From NCBI RefSeq assembly GCF_029633825.1, contig NZ_CP090643.1, forward strand, positions 1 through 64,000: a DNA stretch of 64,000 nt. The letters run 5' to 3'. The notes under the pieces are model-generated. The model had not been told where the DNA came from. It saw only the letters and a program-made list of their open reading frames with translations, and searched no databases. The stretch comes from Burkholderia contaminans (lineage in GTDB: Bacteria; Pseudomonadota; Gammaproteobacteria; Burkholderiales; Burkholderiaceae). The number at the start of each line of letters is the position of its first letter. Position 1 is the stretch's first letter. Shown piece after piece: positions 1-9,020 of this stretch. A program made the translations under genes and the position numbers.

Positions 1-257
1 TACCGTTCTTCGTGTTTCCGCCGGAGATTCGACGGGTCGTGTACACAACGAATGCCATTGAAAGTCTGAACATGCAACTGCGCAAGATCATCAAGACCCG
101 TGGTCACTTCCCCAATGACGAGGCGGCGATCAAGCTGCTCTGGCTGGCGCTGCGCAACGTGCTGGCCAAGACCGTGCGGGCCGCCTTCGACTGGAAATCA
201 GCGATGAACCAGTTTGCTATCCTGTTCGGCGAGCGATTCACGCAGGCGCGTGGATAA
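1..257 (+). CDS. IS256-family transposase, C-terminal end, cut by the window edge
   Basis: The reading frame is open from the first base and stops at TAA 255-257, so this is the last ~85 residues of a gene that starts outside the window. The stretch VVYTTNAIESLN is the highly conserved C-terminal block of IS256/mutator-type DDE transposases, and the following helix (ALRNVLAK) fits the family. The last catalytic Glu region lies upstream and is not visible. Downstream, the sequence around 281-300 (A-rich, ending GGACAGGTTC) resembles the terminal inverted repeat of IS256 elements, so the element probably ends near 300. Its other end cannot be seen. It marks the left border of the accessory segment. 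Confidence 0.9.
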   Translation, partial: PFFVFPPEIRRVVYTTNAIESLNMQLRKIIKTRGHFPNDEAAIKLLWLALRNVLAKTVRAAFDWKSAMNQFAILFGERFTQARG

Positions 258-465
258 CCTGTTGTTCAACCGCCTCGCCCACAAAAATGCGGACAGGTTC
301 ACGGAGAACGTAACCAATTGGAGTGCCTACTCTGGCAGCGGGCGTGGCTTGTAGCGCCCTGTGGTATTCTTCTTCGAGCCGTTTAGTCGGCATAACCCCC
401 CCTCCCGACCTTCGCCCTACCGCTTCCCCACCGGGAGCGTTTCGCAAGCTTCCTGCACATAAATG

Positions 466-492
466 GCTGTGATGAGGACCACTCATCACAGC
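466..492. repeat. 11-bp perfect palindrome upstream of the first leader
   Basis: GCTGTGATGAG (466-476) and its exact complement (482-492) flank a 5-base spacer. It sits 10 bases before the Shine-Dalgarno-pairing leader of the gene at 544. Similar long palindromes precede the same leader type elsewhere in the window. There is no U-run, so it is not a standard terminator. It may be an RNA processing or stabilising hairpin, or an operator. Confidence 0.6.
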
Positions 493-502
493 GTATTCGC
501 TC

Positions 503-546
503 GCTCCTTTTCGACCACCGCTAAGCGGTACAAGGAGCAAATCATG
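503..546 (+). promoter_or_regulatory. Shine-Dalgarno-sequestering nested hairpin leader (plus-strand copy)
   Basis: GCTCCTT (503-509) is exactly complementary to AAGGAGC (532-538), the ribosome binding site of the ATG at 544. Between them lie a bulge TTCGACC and a 5-bp hairpin ACCGC-TAA-GCGGT (517-529). This is the same architecture as the leaders of many minus-strand genes later in the window. Pairing is visible; regulation is inferred. Confidence 0.7.
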
Positions 547-2004
547 AATAGCAACATCGAGGGGAAAGCGCTGGAGACCGATGATTTTGTCACTCATCGC
601 AACGCTTGGCGTGATGCGCTGCTTATCGCGCTCGATAACGGTGGCTATACTGGCCAAGATGATGGGCCACTGAGTTGGGACATCTGTATCCAGGCGTTCG
701 ACGAGGCTTTCACGCTGTATGCACCGGGCTCGATTCCTGATGGCTTCAGGTCAAACCGCAAAGCTTGGCGTTTAGCGTTGACGATCGCCCGAGACCTTGC
801 CAAGGTTCAGGGACCGGATGTCGACGATAAGGCGTACTGGGAGCACGAGATTCGCGCATTCGATCGCGCGTTCGCGTCCGTCGGGATCAGCCTTGCTGAC
901 GGGAAACTGCCTGAGCTTACTGAGTTGGGCGTAGAAGACCTCCGATCTGGCGACAAGGTCGACTTGAACTCGTGCCCGTTTCTCAAGGAATCAGCTTCGG
1001 CCGACTTCGAGTTCGCTGTTGTCGAATCCGTGGAACTGGAAACCGCTGGCTGCGTCGTGGTCAGCTACGAGGACCATGCAGTTGTGGGGTATCCGGTGGG
1101 CTGTAAGCTGAAGGTTTCGTCAGAGACCCTTGGAAGCCGGAAGCTTCCGGAGACGTCTCATCATGCCGCCGGCACCGGGCCCCTCAGCGGCCAGGTCGAA
1201 GCGGCGCCAGACTTGATCGCGACTTTGGACAAGGCCGAGTCATTCATCGCCGGGTTCGAAGGCGATCAACTGCAGGACGGCATTGACGATCTGCTGCTAG
1301 AGATCCGGACCACGAAAGGGGTATTGAAAGCGCAACAGAAACAGCAGCAATCGAAGGTTGAAATGATACGGTCGGACGGTACTACGTTCCCCGAGCGCGT
1401 ACGATTCAACTGGGGCTTTCACGACGGTACGGCCGAGGCTGAACGCGCAAAAGTCCGTGACATGGAAAGCCATCAGGATCGGGCCTATGTACACGGCTAC
1501 GTCCGTGGCGTCCTGGCATGGAAGAACCTGGGCTACCGCCCCGAGTCGAGCGATGAGGCGTGGTCAGTGTACCAGGGGCATCCGCTCGTAAGTCCTGTAG
1601 CCGGCGAAGCGCTAGTAACGTTGGATATCAATTCCGATCCGGCGGTCATCGAAGCGCGCGTCGTCGCAGATTATCAGCGCATGCTGGGCAAGACCGTGCT
1701 GGTTCGGGTGGTCTCCGGCTATCGCGGTAGCGACTCGGTCGATATCAGGCTCCATCCGCCCGCCAAAGTCCGTATCGCAACGACCGAGGAGGCGAGTCTC
1801 AAGCACTGGAACGATGACTGGTGTGATCCGTACTGGGAAGTGGAGCTCGTCGAGCCTCATCGCCAGTTGGTTGGCATTCGCTCGACCTGGATTTCGGGTA
1901 GCTGCTACCACCTCAACGGGCAGCAGACGAACGCATCCGACGTCATTTCGGTAGTCAGCAACGAACCGAGCCGCCAGCCCGATTCACCGTCATCGTGCCC
2001 GTAA
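544..2004 (+). CDS. Unknown 486-aa protein with an internal N-terminal duplication
   Basis: No family recognised. The start is ATG 544, seven bases after a strong AAGGAG; an upstream in-frame GTG-type start at 463 would run through the palindrome and the leader hairpin and is unlikely. The N-terminal ~110 residues contain two copies of a helical unit (about 14-50 and 69-110), each with a RxAWRxAL core and an F(D/E)xAF end, so an ancient duplication is likely. The middle carries a small beta-rich segment (~120-190) and a short helical charged linker (~225-265). The C-terminal half is mixed. No signal peptide or membrane segment is seen. It is a single-gene unit: leader hairpin upstream, strong terminator downstream. 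Function unknown; carrying the common leader suggests it belongs to the element's core gene set. Confidence 0.75.
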   Translation: MNSNIEGKALETDDFVTHRNAWRDALLIALDNGGYTGQDDGPLSWDICIQAFDEAFTLYAPGSIPDGFRSNRKAWRLALTIARDLAKVQGPDVDDKAYWEHEIRAFDRAFASVGISLADGKLPELTELGVEDLRSGDKVDLNSCPFLKESASADFEFAVVESVELETAGCVVVSYEDHAVVGYPVGCKLKVSSETLGSRKLPETSHHAAGTGPLSGQVEAAPDLIATLDKAESFIAGFEGDQLQDGIDDLLLEIRTTKGVLKAQQKQQQSKVEMIRSDGTTFPERVRFNWGFHDGTAEAERAKVRDMESHQDRAYVHGYVRGVLAWKNLGYRPESSDEAWSVYQGHPLVSPVAGEALVTLDINSDPAVIEARVVADYQRMLGKTVLVRVVSGYRGSDSVDIRLHPPAKVRIATTEEASLKHWNDDWCDPYWEVELVEPHRQLVGIRSTWISGSCYHLNGQQTNASDVISVVSNEPSRQPDSPSSCP

Positions 2005-2021
2005 TCATCAAGCTGGAACCT

Positions 2022-2074
2022 GCCCGCCGTGTGCCCCCCCTTTCGAGGGGGATGCCGCGGCGGGCTTTTTCTTT
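2022..2074 (+). terminator. Rho-independent terminator
   Basis: GCCCGCCG (2022-2029) pairs with CGGCGGGC (2058-2065), enclosing a second CCCCC/GGGGG stem, followed by TTTTTCTTT. It lies 18 bases after the stop of the 486-aa gene. Confidence 0.85.
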
Positions 2075-3391
2075 GGTGCGCCGGGTTGGCGAAATCATGC
2101 GGTATCGCGAGCCCAAGAAAGGTGTGATGGGCCGGGCACTCTGGACGGTCATCTCGCTCGCGGCGCCAGAGCGTATGTTTTTCCATATCGTATGTTTCCC
2201 CATACGGTCTTCGCGTGCCAGGCGCCCCTTTGTCGTCATAGGCCAGGATGACTGCTCTCGCGGCAACGTGGCGGGTAGCGCGTGGGCGCGAAGCACCTCC
2301 GTCTCCGCTGCCAGATTGGCTAGGTACAGTACGTATTCATAGGCCGTCCGCGCGGTCCAGGCCGCCGGTCGGAAGAGGTTGCCCCTGAAACAGAGGTGCA
2401 GAACGATAGCGCCAATGACGCGAGAGGGCGGCTCGATGGCGCCGGCCGAGAATCCGGCCATCGGCCCGAGATTGAGCGGCTACTCAACGAGTGTCGCTGG
2501 GGGAAGAATGGGACTTATGCCCTGTAGTTATCACGGGTCGTTTGGAAGTCCGGCGACCCGTAGGAGGTGTTCAAAGCCGGGTCGTTTCAGTCGACCGCCA
2601 AGAGGTACCGCGGCCGCGCTGGAAAACGGCTGGAGGGCCGATACAGGCGCATGGGCGTTACGGCAGATGCGCCCACATACGCAAGCTTCATCCGAGGAGC
2701 CCGATCTCGGCCATCTGCAGCGGTGGCGACGAGATGCGATCGAGATGAGCTCAAACTGCGTAGGGCGAGTTTCGTTTTATGATCGTGCTATTGTGATAAG
2801 AAGGATTATCTCGATAGGCTTGATAGATTCCGCAAAAGCCCTTTGGGACGCGCTCTCAAGTGCGCTGGGGGGCGTTGTGTTCCGAATCCTGAAGCCGGTC
2901 GTTCTGAAGCGTCGGCGCCTGCGTGGCGGTGACCGGCGTGCTCGATTGCGGTGTGGATTGCGGCCGCGGATTCCGCGTAGCTGCAGCGTCCTGCGGCATT
3001 GATCGGTTGGGCACTTGAGCGTATCGGTGCGCCTGTACTCCGGCAGGGTCGTAGCGGTGCTGCGAGCACCGTTCTTCGTTGTGAGGTGCCGTCATCAAGG
3101 ATCCACCTCAGTCAATCATTGTTCCGCGCCGCCGGCAGCCCGTACGAGCAGCTCGCGCGATTGGGATCGCAGGGCGCTGACGGAGTATGTTGGTTCGACG
3201 GACGTGCACTCTGTGTTGCGGTACATTGACGGGGCGGAACCGGTCGCGCAGCACCGCATCGTGGCCGCATTCGATGCGTCCAATCAAATGAGCTCTTCGT
3301 CGGTGTCGTCACTACGCCATCGCGGAGAAGGGCGGGGCAGCCCTGAAGGACGCATGACACAAAACCAGACCTGCAAACGGGGTATGTACGT
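2075..3391. other. 1.3-kb stretch without a supported gene
   Basis: Open frames exist on both strands (the longest about 200 codons at 2379-3002), but none has a ribosome binding site, balanced protein composition or a recognisable motif, and they overlap one another. Two sites stand out. At 2171-2205 two imperfect copies of a CGTATGTTT..CCATA unit stand in tandem, the second (2189-2206) being a CGTATG/CATACG palindrome that could bind a regulator. Around 2770-2830 the DNA turns AT-rich with a GATAA/TTATC inverted repeat (2795-2810). It reads like decayed or regulatory DNA. Confidence 0.4.
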
Positions 3392-4069
3392 ATGACGCTT
3401 GATTCAACTGCCGATGATGTCGCGGCAGCACACCTGATTTCGGCGCGGCTCGACGCAATGCACGCCGGGCCACTTCAGGTGAGCGTGACTGATGGGCCGA
3501 TCTTTGTGTTGCTAGCGATGGCCAGTGTACACGCGGGGATGCTCCGGCCGCTGGCCAGCGATTGTGATGATGCTGCTAAAGCATTGCAACGAGCCCGCCC
3601 CAACGGATATGTGCTCGCTGAGTCGACAAAAGTCAGTGGGTTCACCCCGCCACCGCGGACGTTTGTCTCTGATTACCCAGATGGTTCGGCGGCCCGCTAT
3701 GCGTATGTTCATGTCAGTGAGCGAGGCCTAGTCGAAATTGTTGCTGGGGAGCTTGCCGACAGTAGACGTCAATTGGTCGGGCTCGGTGGAATCGAGCAAT
3801 CGATCCGGAAGTACGACGCGCTGGCGCTGCGCACCGCATTCGACGCGCTGGGCGTACGCGGTCGCATTGTGGTTACAGCGGCACTACTGGGCACACAGAG
3901 CATCAGGGTAAGGTCGCGCGAGACCGTTCCTGAACTTGACGGCATCTTGGACATTCCGTGTGTGAGAATCGTGCCACGGGCATTCGCTTCTCCCGCCCAA
4001 CTTGAGGTACAGAATCTCAACTTGATGGTTGGCGACTTGTGGGCCAAGGTGACTACGCGAGCGAATTGA
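3392..4069 (+). CDS. Unknown 225-aa soluble protein
   Basis: Composition and length look real, but I recognise no family. It is alanine-rich and mixed alpha/beta, with no signal peptide, membrane helix or metal-binding pattern. The ATG at 3392 is preceded only by a weak purine stretch (ACGGGG). The gene ends at TGA 4067-4069 and converges on the minus-strand gene at 4323, with a GC palindrome at 4282-4317 between them. No neighbour suggests a role. Confidence 0.6.
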   Translation: MTLDSTADDVAAAHLISARLDAMHAGPLQVSVTDGPIFVLLAMASVHAGMLRPLASDCDDAAKALQRARPNGYVLAESTKVSGFTPPPRTFVSDYPDGSAARYAYVHVSERGLVEIVAGELADSRRQLVGLGGIEQSIRKYDALALRTAFDALGVRGRIVVTAALLGTQSIRVRSRETVPELDGILDIPCVRIVPRAFASPAQLEVQNLNLMVGDLWAKVTTRAN

Positions 4070-4301
4070 GCTGCGATCTCGGGCGATCGACCGCAGAAAA
4101 ACGGGTTGAGGTTCTTGAGCTGTTGTCGCTAACCCGGGAAACTTCTCGGGGCGAACCACGACTGAAACAGCATTGCGACTACTTGTCGGCGCGGTAGATG
4201 CGTTCCGACAGGCAATGTGGGTTGCGAGTGAGGTCCCCGGCTGGGCGCCAAGAGTTCGACGGGGCGTCGCGGAACTTGTCGGGCCCGCACGGCACCATTG
4301 A
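4066..4301 (+). pseudogene. Possible small frameshifted gene after the 225-aa gene
   Basis: A TTG codon overlaps the preceding stop (TTGA) and opens a frame that reads a helical segment (EKRVEVLELLSL) before stopping near 4197. From about 4160 another frame continues with a protein-like helix (LRLLVGAVDAFRQAMW) and stops at 4301. Together they look like one small protein split by a frameshift, but there is no ribosome binding site and the case rests on composition alone. Confidence 0.2.
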
Positions 4302-4317
4302 CGCTGCGGTGCGGGCC
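4282..4317. terminator. GC palindrome between convergent genes
   Basis: GGCCCGCAC (4282-4290) pairs perfectly with GTGCGGGCC (4309-4317). It lies just before the stop of the minus-strand gene at 4323 and downstream of the plus-strand gene, so it could serve both directions. No U-run. Confidence 0.4.
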
Positions 4318-4322
4318 TGAGC

Positions 4323-5849
4323 TTATGCCGCCGTTGGAGGTTTCTTTTGCTTGAGGTACCGGTCAAGGAAAGCCTCGAGACTTCTGCTCCGGGGAAAGGC
4401 GTTCCGCACTTGAGCGGCTAAAACGACGCCCGAATCGAGGAGGCGGGCCACGCCGTCCTCCCAACGCGTCATCAGGTTGTCGTTGAGAAACGCCTCGACC
4501 TTCTCGAAAGTCGATAAATCTCCGATTGGCTCGCGGTCCGCCACGTAGAGGTCTGCGGTTATCACGACTCTGTCTTTGACAGGAATTGGCACGGTGGCGG
4601 CAATGGCGACCACGCGCGCTAGCAACGAAGCCTCCTTATCAGTCCCGCCGCCAGCGCGCATCGTGCTCATGAAGACGCTCATCACATCCGCGCCATGCGT
4701 CCCGGATATCAGGAGCGCGTCTTCACTGTATTCCAACAACAGTTCCGGCTCGGTGTAGCTGGGATGGTAAATCAGCCGGCGGAAGCCTTGTGCATAGGCG
4801 CTTTCGATCGACGGCAAGAAGGGCAATTGGCGGATCGCTTCAGGGACATCCCAGTCCTTCGACGGCGTCGACCGGTGGCGAGCCATGATGCGGGCAGCTG
4901 GGCCGACGTGCTCAGTCAGCGGCAACGAGGCTGCAACGAGGTCTACCGCGGAATGTTCAGCGATGACCGCAGACCCGAACAGTAGCAGCCCAGCCTTTCG
5001 ATGCGCCAGAGCTTCACGTAGCGGATCGAGGAGGGCTGGTGGCAATCTGAGGGTGGTATCCGCGCTCATAACCGAACGGGCGGTCGGCCAAGCACCCGAA
5101 AACGACTTGCGCGCCTGCAAATAGCCGTCGTCGGAGACATCACCAATCAGTGCCGATTCCTCGTCCAGGTGGCCCTCTCTTGATGTCACCATGAGGCGGA
5201 CGTCCTCGTGGAGAGTGTCTGGCGATGGAGTGTCTAGGAGCACTGCAACTCGGTGCCCCGAATCCAGGACGTACCGACACGCCGTTACCAAGCGGCTTGC
5301 GGTGTCGTCCCAAGACTGCTGGTCGACGTCGAGCGGACCAACAACGAGTAACGTTCCGCTGGGTACGCGTTCTAGGCCGGTCGACCAGAGGCCGTATTCT
5401 CCCAAGTCGATTGCCCCTGGCCATCCACTCCCTGCGCGCTCAGCGTAGAGCAGCGCACCGTCGGTCGCTTCCTCGTACTCTTCGAGTAGAGCCTCGATCG
5501 CCTTCTGAGAAGTCGTGATATAGACGCCGGGAACTGGCCCAGCCGGCCAGATTTGCGTGGAGCTCCGGGCTACAATGGCGTCTGGCGGGGAGAGGGCTAC
5601 GAGCAATTCCTGTGGCGACATGTCGACCGCGTAGCGCTTACTGAGGCGGAATGCCAAGCGGCGTGTCGAGTTGGTGTCAAGCTCAGTAGCGGCTACGCGT
5701 TCCGGGAATGCCATCACCTCCGGCCAGTTGCGAAGACCTGGCAGCGCAGCAATTAGGTCGAGTGCCTGGCCGTGGCCAAGGGCGGGGTGCGTAGGCTGCA
5801 AGATGCCGCGGACGAGCCCGGCCAGCAGCTTCAACTGCTGAATATCCAT
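4323..5849 (-). CDS. Unknown 508-aa protein with a Glyoxalase_8-like N-terminal motif
   Basis: The start is ATG 5849, with GGAG seven bases upstream; a longer frame to 5906 lacks a ribosome site. The first ~45 residues (helix ending HGQALDLIAALPGLRNW) match the N-terminal helix-turn segment that plasmid and phage proteins share with the Glyoxalase_8-related family (pattern H-x-Q-A-L-x-x-I-A-x-x-x-G-x-x-x-W). The remaining ~450 residues are not recognised: long alpha/beta stretches, no transmembrane helix, no clear catalytic motif. The gene stands alone between a terminator-like palindrome and a 300-base gap. The family resemblance says little about reaction; no glyoxalase catalytic pattern is visible. 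Confidence 0.55.
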   Translation of the reverse strand: MDIQQLKLLAGLVRGILQPTHPALGHGQALDLIAALPGLRNWPEVMAFPERVAATELDTNSTRRLAFRLSKRYAVDMSPQELLVALSPPDAIVARSSTQIWPAGPVPGVYITTSQKAIEALLEEYEEATDGALLYAERAGSGWPGAIDLGEYGLWSTGLERVPSGTLLVVGPLDVDQQSWDDTASRLVTACRYVLDSGHRVAVLLDTPSPDTLHEDVRLMVTSREGHLDEESALIGDVSDDGYLQARKSFSGAWPTARSVMSADTTLRLPPALLDPLREALAHRKAGLLLFGSAVIAEHSAVDLVAASLPLTEHVGPAARIMARHRSTPSKDWDVPEAIRQLPFLPSIESAYAQGFRRLIYHPSYTEPELLLEYSEDALLISGTHGADVMSVFMSTMRAGGGTDKEASLLARVVAIAATVPIPVKDRVVITADLYVADREPIGDLSTFEKVEAFLNDNLMTRWEDGVARLLDSGVVLAAQVRNAFPRSRSLEAFLDRYLKQKKPPTAA

Positions 5850-6153
5850 TGCTTTCTCCAGGGCGGTCAATCCGGTGCACGCTTTGCGAACCGCCCATAA
5901 AGACAATGAATATTAAATGGGGAAGGTACGGCTCAAAACATCGTCTTCGTCATGCCCTCAGGGGCGCGTGCGGCAGGCGACGACAGCCTACTTTGCACTA
6001 TATCAGGAAGGTCAGGAGGGCGGCGAGAGGATCGGTGCATTCCTGCCAAAGGGCTCTGGGCGAGATCGCATGGAGTACCGATGCATACGTACTGGTGTGC
6101 TATAGACCGCTGTTGTGCGGCAGGCGCTCTGGCAATCGCTTGGTTACACACTG

Positions 6154-7257
6154 TCAATACCGCATGGAATCGAAATTTGGTGGGAAAGGCTCGAGCCTGC
6201 AGCGCTTCAGCCAAAGCTTCACGTTCTTGATATCCTCGAATGAAAGAAGGTCCTGCTCGATGGCTCGGATGTGTTGTCGAAGCTCCAGAATGTTACCTCC
6301 GAGGCTGCGCAGTACCGTGTCCGGGGAAACTGGGAAAAATGGATCGATGCCGTAGGCGGAACGAAAGGCCGACTCGACATGCACGATCTCCTGGTCGAGT
6401 TCCCGAATCTGCTCCTTCAGGATCACGCTGTAGTGTTTCAGTCGCTCCTCGCTCATGCTGTTTAGGGCATGCTGGTCGATATGTTCGAGCTCGAGTTGTA
6501 GTTCCAGGAGCTGCAGCAGGTTTTTTTTCCGGTATGCCTCGTTCACGCGCTGCATTAGACCGGTCTTGCGTTCCCGCTCCCGCTCATCAGTTTCGCGGTC
6601 CGGGTGCAGTTCGCTGGCAAGCTTTCGGTAGATCTCGCGAATCGACAGACTGATTTTTGCCTGCTGCTCCTGTACACGGGCTTCGGCGGCCTGTTGTCGG
6701 GATGATTTTTTCCGCTTCGCGCGCCGGGCATCCCGTTCCAACTGGGCTTGACGCATGTGGGCGTCGGCACGCTGCAACAGGTCGTCTGGGGAGTTCGGGT
6801 CAAGATCGTCCCCCAGATCGACCCCGAACACCGCCTCGAACATGGACCTCATTCCGTCGACTTCAGCAGCAACTTGGCTGTCGTAGCTTGTTGGACTGTA
6901 CTTATCATGGATGGCCTTCAGTTCCTTGCTCTCGCCATCATCTTCGCCGATCAAGTCGCCTGCCAGATCGACGATCACAAGCGCAACCTTCTGGCGCTCG
7001 GCCTTAGTTAGTCGAGCATAGGCCTCGTCGAGACAATGCACCATCCTGATCTCGAGGGTAGTTGCGGTTTGCTGAAGCGGGAGAAGCTCATTGACATATT
7101 GCTGCTGGAAGACGGGTGTAACTAATTCCCAGGAGCGAAGCCGCTCGCGGCGCTTCTCGATCTGTCTAATTGCTGAGTTGAACGCTCTTTGCCCTTTCGA
7201 CAAGGGTGCCTTGTTGTGACTGAAAGCAACGGTGACGGACCGCGATGTCTTAGTCAT
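6154..7257 (-). CDS. J-domain (DnaJ-like) protein, 367 aa
   Basis: Residues ~203-262 form a J-domain: a helix LSIREIYRKLASELHPDR carries the invariant HPD tripeptide (218-220), followed by a lysine/arginine-rich helix and an NEAYRKKN helix. J-domains stimulate the ATPase of a partner Hsp70 (DnaK). There is no G/F-rich or zinc-finger region, so this is a specialised (class C) co-chaperone. The N-terminal 200 residues are helical and charged, with a basic coiled-coil stretch (~165-200) just before the J-domain; the C-terminal ~100 residues are again coiled coil. No Hsp70 is encoded nearby, so it would use the host's DnaK. GGGAA stands a few bases before the start. Confidence 0.75.
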   Translation of the reverse strand: MTKTSRSVTVAFSHNKAPLSKGQRAFNSAIRQIEKRRERLRSWELVTPVFQQQYVNELLPLQQTATTLEIRMVHCLDEAYARLTKAERQKVALVIVDLAGDLIGEDDGESKELKAIHDKYSPTSYDSQVAAEVDGMRSMFEAVFGVDLGDDLDPNSPDDLLQRADAHMRQAQLERDARRAKRKKSSRQQAAEARVQEQQAKISLSIREIYRKLASELHPDRETDERERERKTGLMQRVNEAYRKKNLLQLLELQLELEHIDQHALNSMSEERLKHYSVILKEQIRELDQEIVHVESAFRSAYGIDPFFPVSPDTVLRSLGGNILELRQHIRAIEQDLLSFEDIKNVKLWLKRCRLEPFPPNFDSMRY

Positions 7258-7460
7258 GGGGAAATTCCCGCTGAAGGCCAGTGAAGGCGATGCTGGCGAG
7301 CATTTTACCCCGACGGCTCAACTGACCGGGCTCAATCCCAGTCGCCGGCCCTGGTGGGTTGCTGTTTGCTGGCCTCGGCGAGCACAGCACGCGTCGTATC
7401 GAGGGACGCTTTGCCGATCATCCCAACCCGCCAAGTGATTGACCAAGCCTTCAGCTCACA

Positions 7461-9020
7461 TCATGTCGGCCGGGCTGGGGCGTGTGCCTCAGCGACCTGG
7501 CAAGGTGCTCCTCCGACGCATTGGCGCGTTTTCGCTTCCGGAGCGAGCGGGCTGAGCTTCGCGAGCATCTGCGTGTATCCCTCTCCGACAATGTGCCGCA
7601 CTTTCATGTCGACCACTTCAACAGGCAGGGTTGTGTTGTCTTTCCCGATCGCCTTTTGAATTGTACTGCACACCTCTTTGTAGCAACTGCATGTCGGCGG
7701 CCTGTTTAACACATCATAGAATGCGATCGCGTCGCTGAAGCCGATGTCCGCGAGCTTATCGGCACTGTCGCCAAAGTGGCGGCGAACAATAGCCTGTGCG
7801 CCGAATCGCAGGATGAGCCCGAACGGTAGCCCGGTACGAATGGCCAGGACGATCGGATCCATGTACGCAACCTGTTCGATCGAATATACCCCCTCCGAAA
7901 GAAATCCAACGACGAGTGGGGACGTCATGCCCGAGAGTTTGAGCAACTGATCGCCTTGCTCGTCGACAAGAGTAATGCTGAGCTTCGTTAAGGCGAATCG
8001 TCGAATGACTTTCAACAACACGTCGATCGGCAGCAGCGCAACTGCGAAGCTTAGGCTTGCGGCGGTAGCCACCCCCGCAGCCGCGAGAGCAGTGCCTGCG
8101 GCAGCTGCAGACGCGCCCGTAACGCCGGCGGACGCCCCCACGGCCACCGCCGCAGCACCGGTGACCGCGGCAGGTGCGCTCGCGGCCAGGGCGGATACGG
8201 CGGCCGCACCCGTTCCCGCGGCAGACGTACCTGCTGCGCCTGCGAAAACCTCTGCGATCGGTATCGCGAGAAATTGGCGCAGTCCGTACCAGTACATGTC
8301 GGACACGTTCAGCGACCGACGTCGAATTGCCGTCACGGAATCCGCGACGGTAAACATGTATGCGCCTGAAAGAGCACTGATCACGACCGGTGCAGGAGCA
8401 TTGCCGATATGCAAGAAGCAAGCTTCGGCCGACGCCGTACAGCTAATTTCGAGCGTAACGAGGAGCGAATTGATGTAGGTGATGATCAGGATGAACAGAA
8501 ACGGCGCAATGAATGCACCCAACCCGTATTGATCGAGGTAGATGCGCCGAAAAACATTTTCGGTATAGGGCCTCGCTGCGTCCTTCAATATCGTCCAATC
8601 TTTTTCTCCACCCTTGTCCACCAGCATCTGGCTAGCACGTTCATTGAAATCTACTCCGGCGTCTTTATAATCCCGCAAGGCCTCCAATAACCGCGTTGAC
8701 CAGAAACGCTGAAGGTACGCAAAGAGCGCATCGTCTTTCAAGCTATTCCGAAATTCGCCGTAGCGGTCATACCACCCATGAGTCAGAAAGTGGATGAACG
8801 GTGCCATTACAAGAAATGTTGATAAGGCACCCAACGGCACCGCAGTGATCGCTTGCGACGGCAGAAATACCAAAAAAGCAACCAGGCCGACCAGATTGAC
8901 CCCCGCGACGACGCCCCAGAGCAATCTTAGGCGGGTGCCTGGACGACCCGTCGGCTTTTCCCATGCCAATTTGTTTCGGCTGGCCCGATCTGGCGCATCA
9001 CCCACCGCAACATCTGCCAT
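7461..9020 (-). CDS. Unknown multi-pass membrane protein with a long Ala/Gly-rich segment
   Basis: Taking ATG 9020 (GGGGGA upstream) gives 519 residues. The frame stays open to 9407, and an AT-rich in-frame extension could encode a further hydrophobic N-terminus, so the start is uncertain. About four hydrophobic helices are seen: roughly residues 32-55, 58-81, 168-192 and 212-233. A run dominated by alanine, glycine, valine and threonine (~264-330) is unusual and may be a membrane-inserting or flexible segment. The C-terminal 150 residues are soluble and include a Cys cluster (CSCYKEVC). No family recognised. It is a lone gene. Confidence 0.6.
   Translation of the reverse strand: MADVAVGDAPDRASRNKLAWEKPTGRPGTRLRLLWGVVAGVNLVGLVAFLVFLPSQAITAVPLGALSTFLVMAPFIHFLTHGWYDRYGEFRNSLKDDALFAYLQRFWSTRLLEALRDYKDAGVDFNERASQMLVDKGGEKDWTILKDAARPYTENVFRRIYLDQYGLGAFIAPFLFILIITYINSLLVTLEISCTASAEACFLHIGNAPAPVVISALSGAYMFTVADSVTAIRRRSLNVSDMYWYGLRQFLAIPIAEVFAGAAGTSAAGTGAAAVSALAASAPAAVTGAAAVAVGASAGVTGASAAAAGTALAAAGVATAASLSFAVALLPIDVLLKVIRRFALTKLSITLVDEQGDQLLKLSGMTSPLVVGFLSEGVYSIEQVAYMDPIVLAIRTGLPFGLILRFGAQAIVRRHFGDSADKLADIGFSDAIAFYDVLNRPPTCSCYKEVCSTIQKAIGKDNTTLPVEVVDMKVRHIVGEGYTQMLAKLSPLAPEAKTRQCVGGAPCQVAEAHAPARPT

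Noticed and set aside
503..546. Nested leaders as classic FourU RNA thermometers
   Set aside because: In FourU elements the UUUU itself pairs with the AGGA of the ribosome site. Here the U-rich part is bulged and a separate CUCC-type arm does the pairing, so the label does not fit, although thermal control remains possible.
2379..3002. A 207-codon plus-strand open frame, and overlapping minus-strand frames at 1955-2461 and 2856-3098
   Set aside because: Arg/Pro/Ser-heavy shadow-like composition, no ribosome site, mutual overlap and no motif. Kept only as a gene-free stretch.
8041..8240. Plus-strand Ala/Thr-rich frame (7975-8478) as an antifreeze-like or repeat protein
   Set aside because: It is the antisense of the Ala/Gly-rich segment of the membrane protein; GCC/GGC-rich codons give alanine on both strands.
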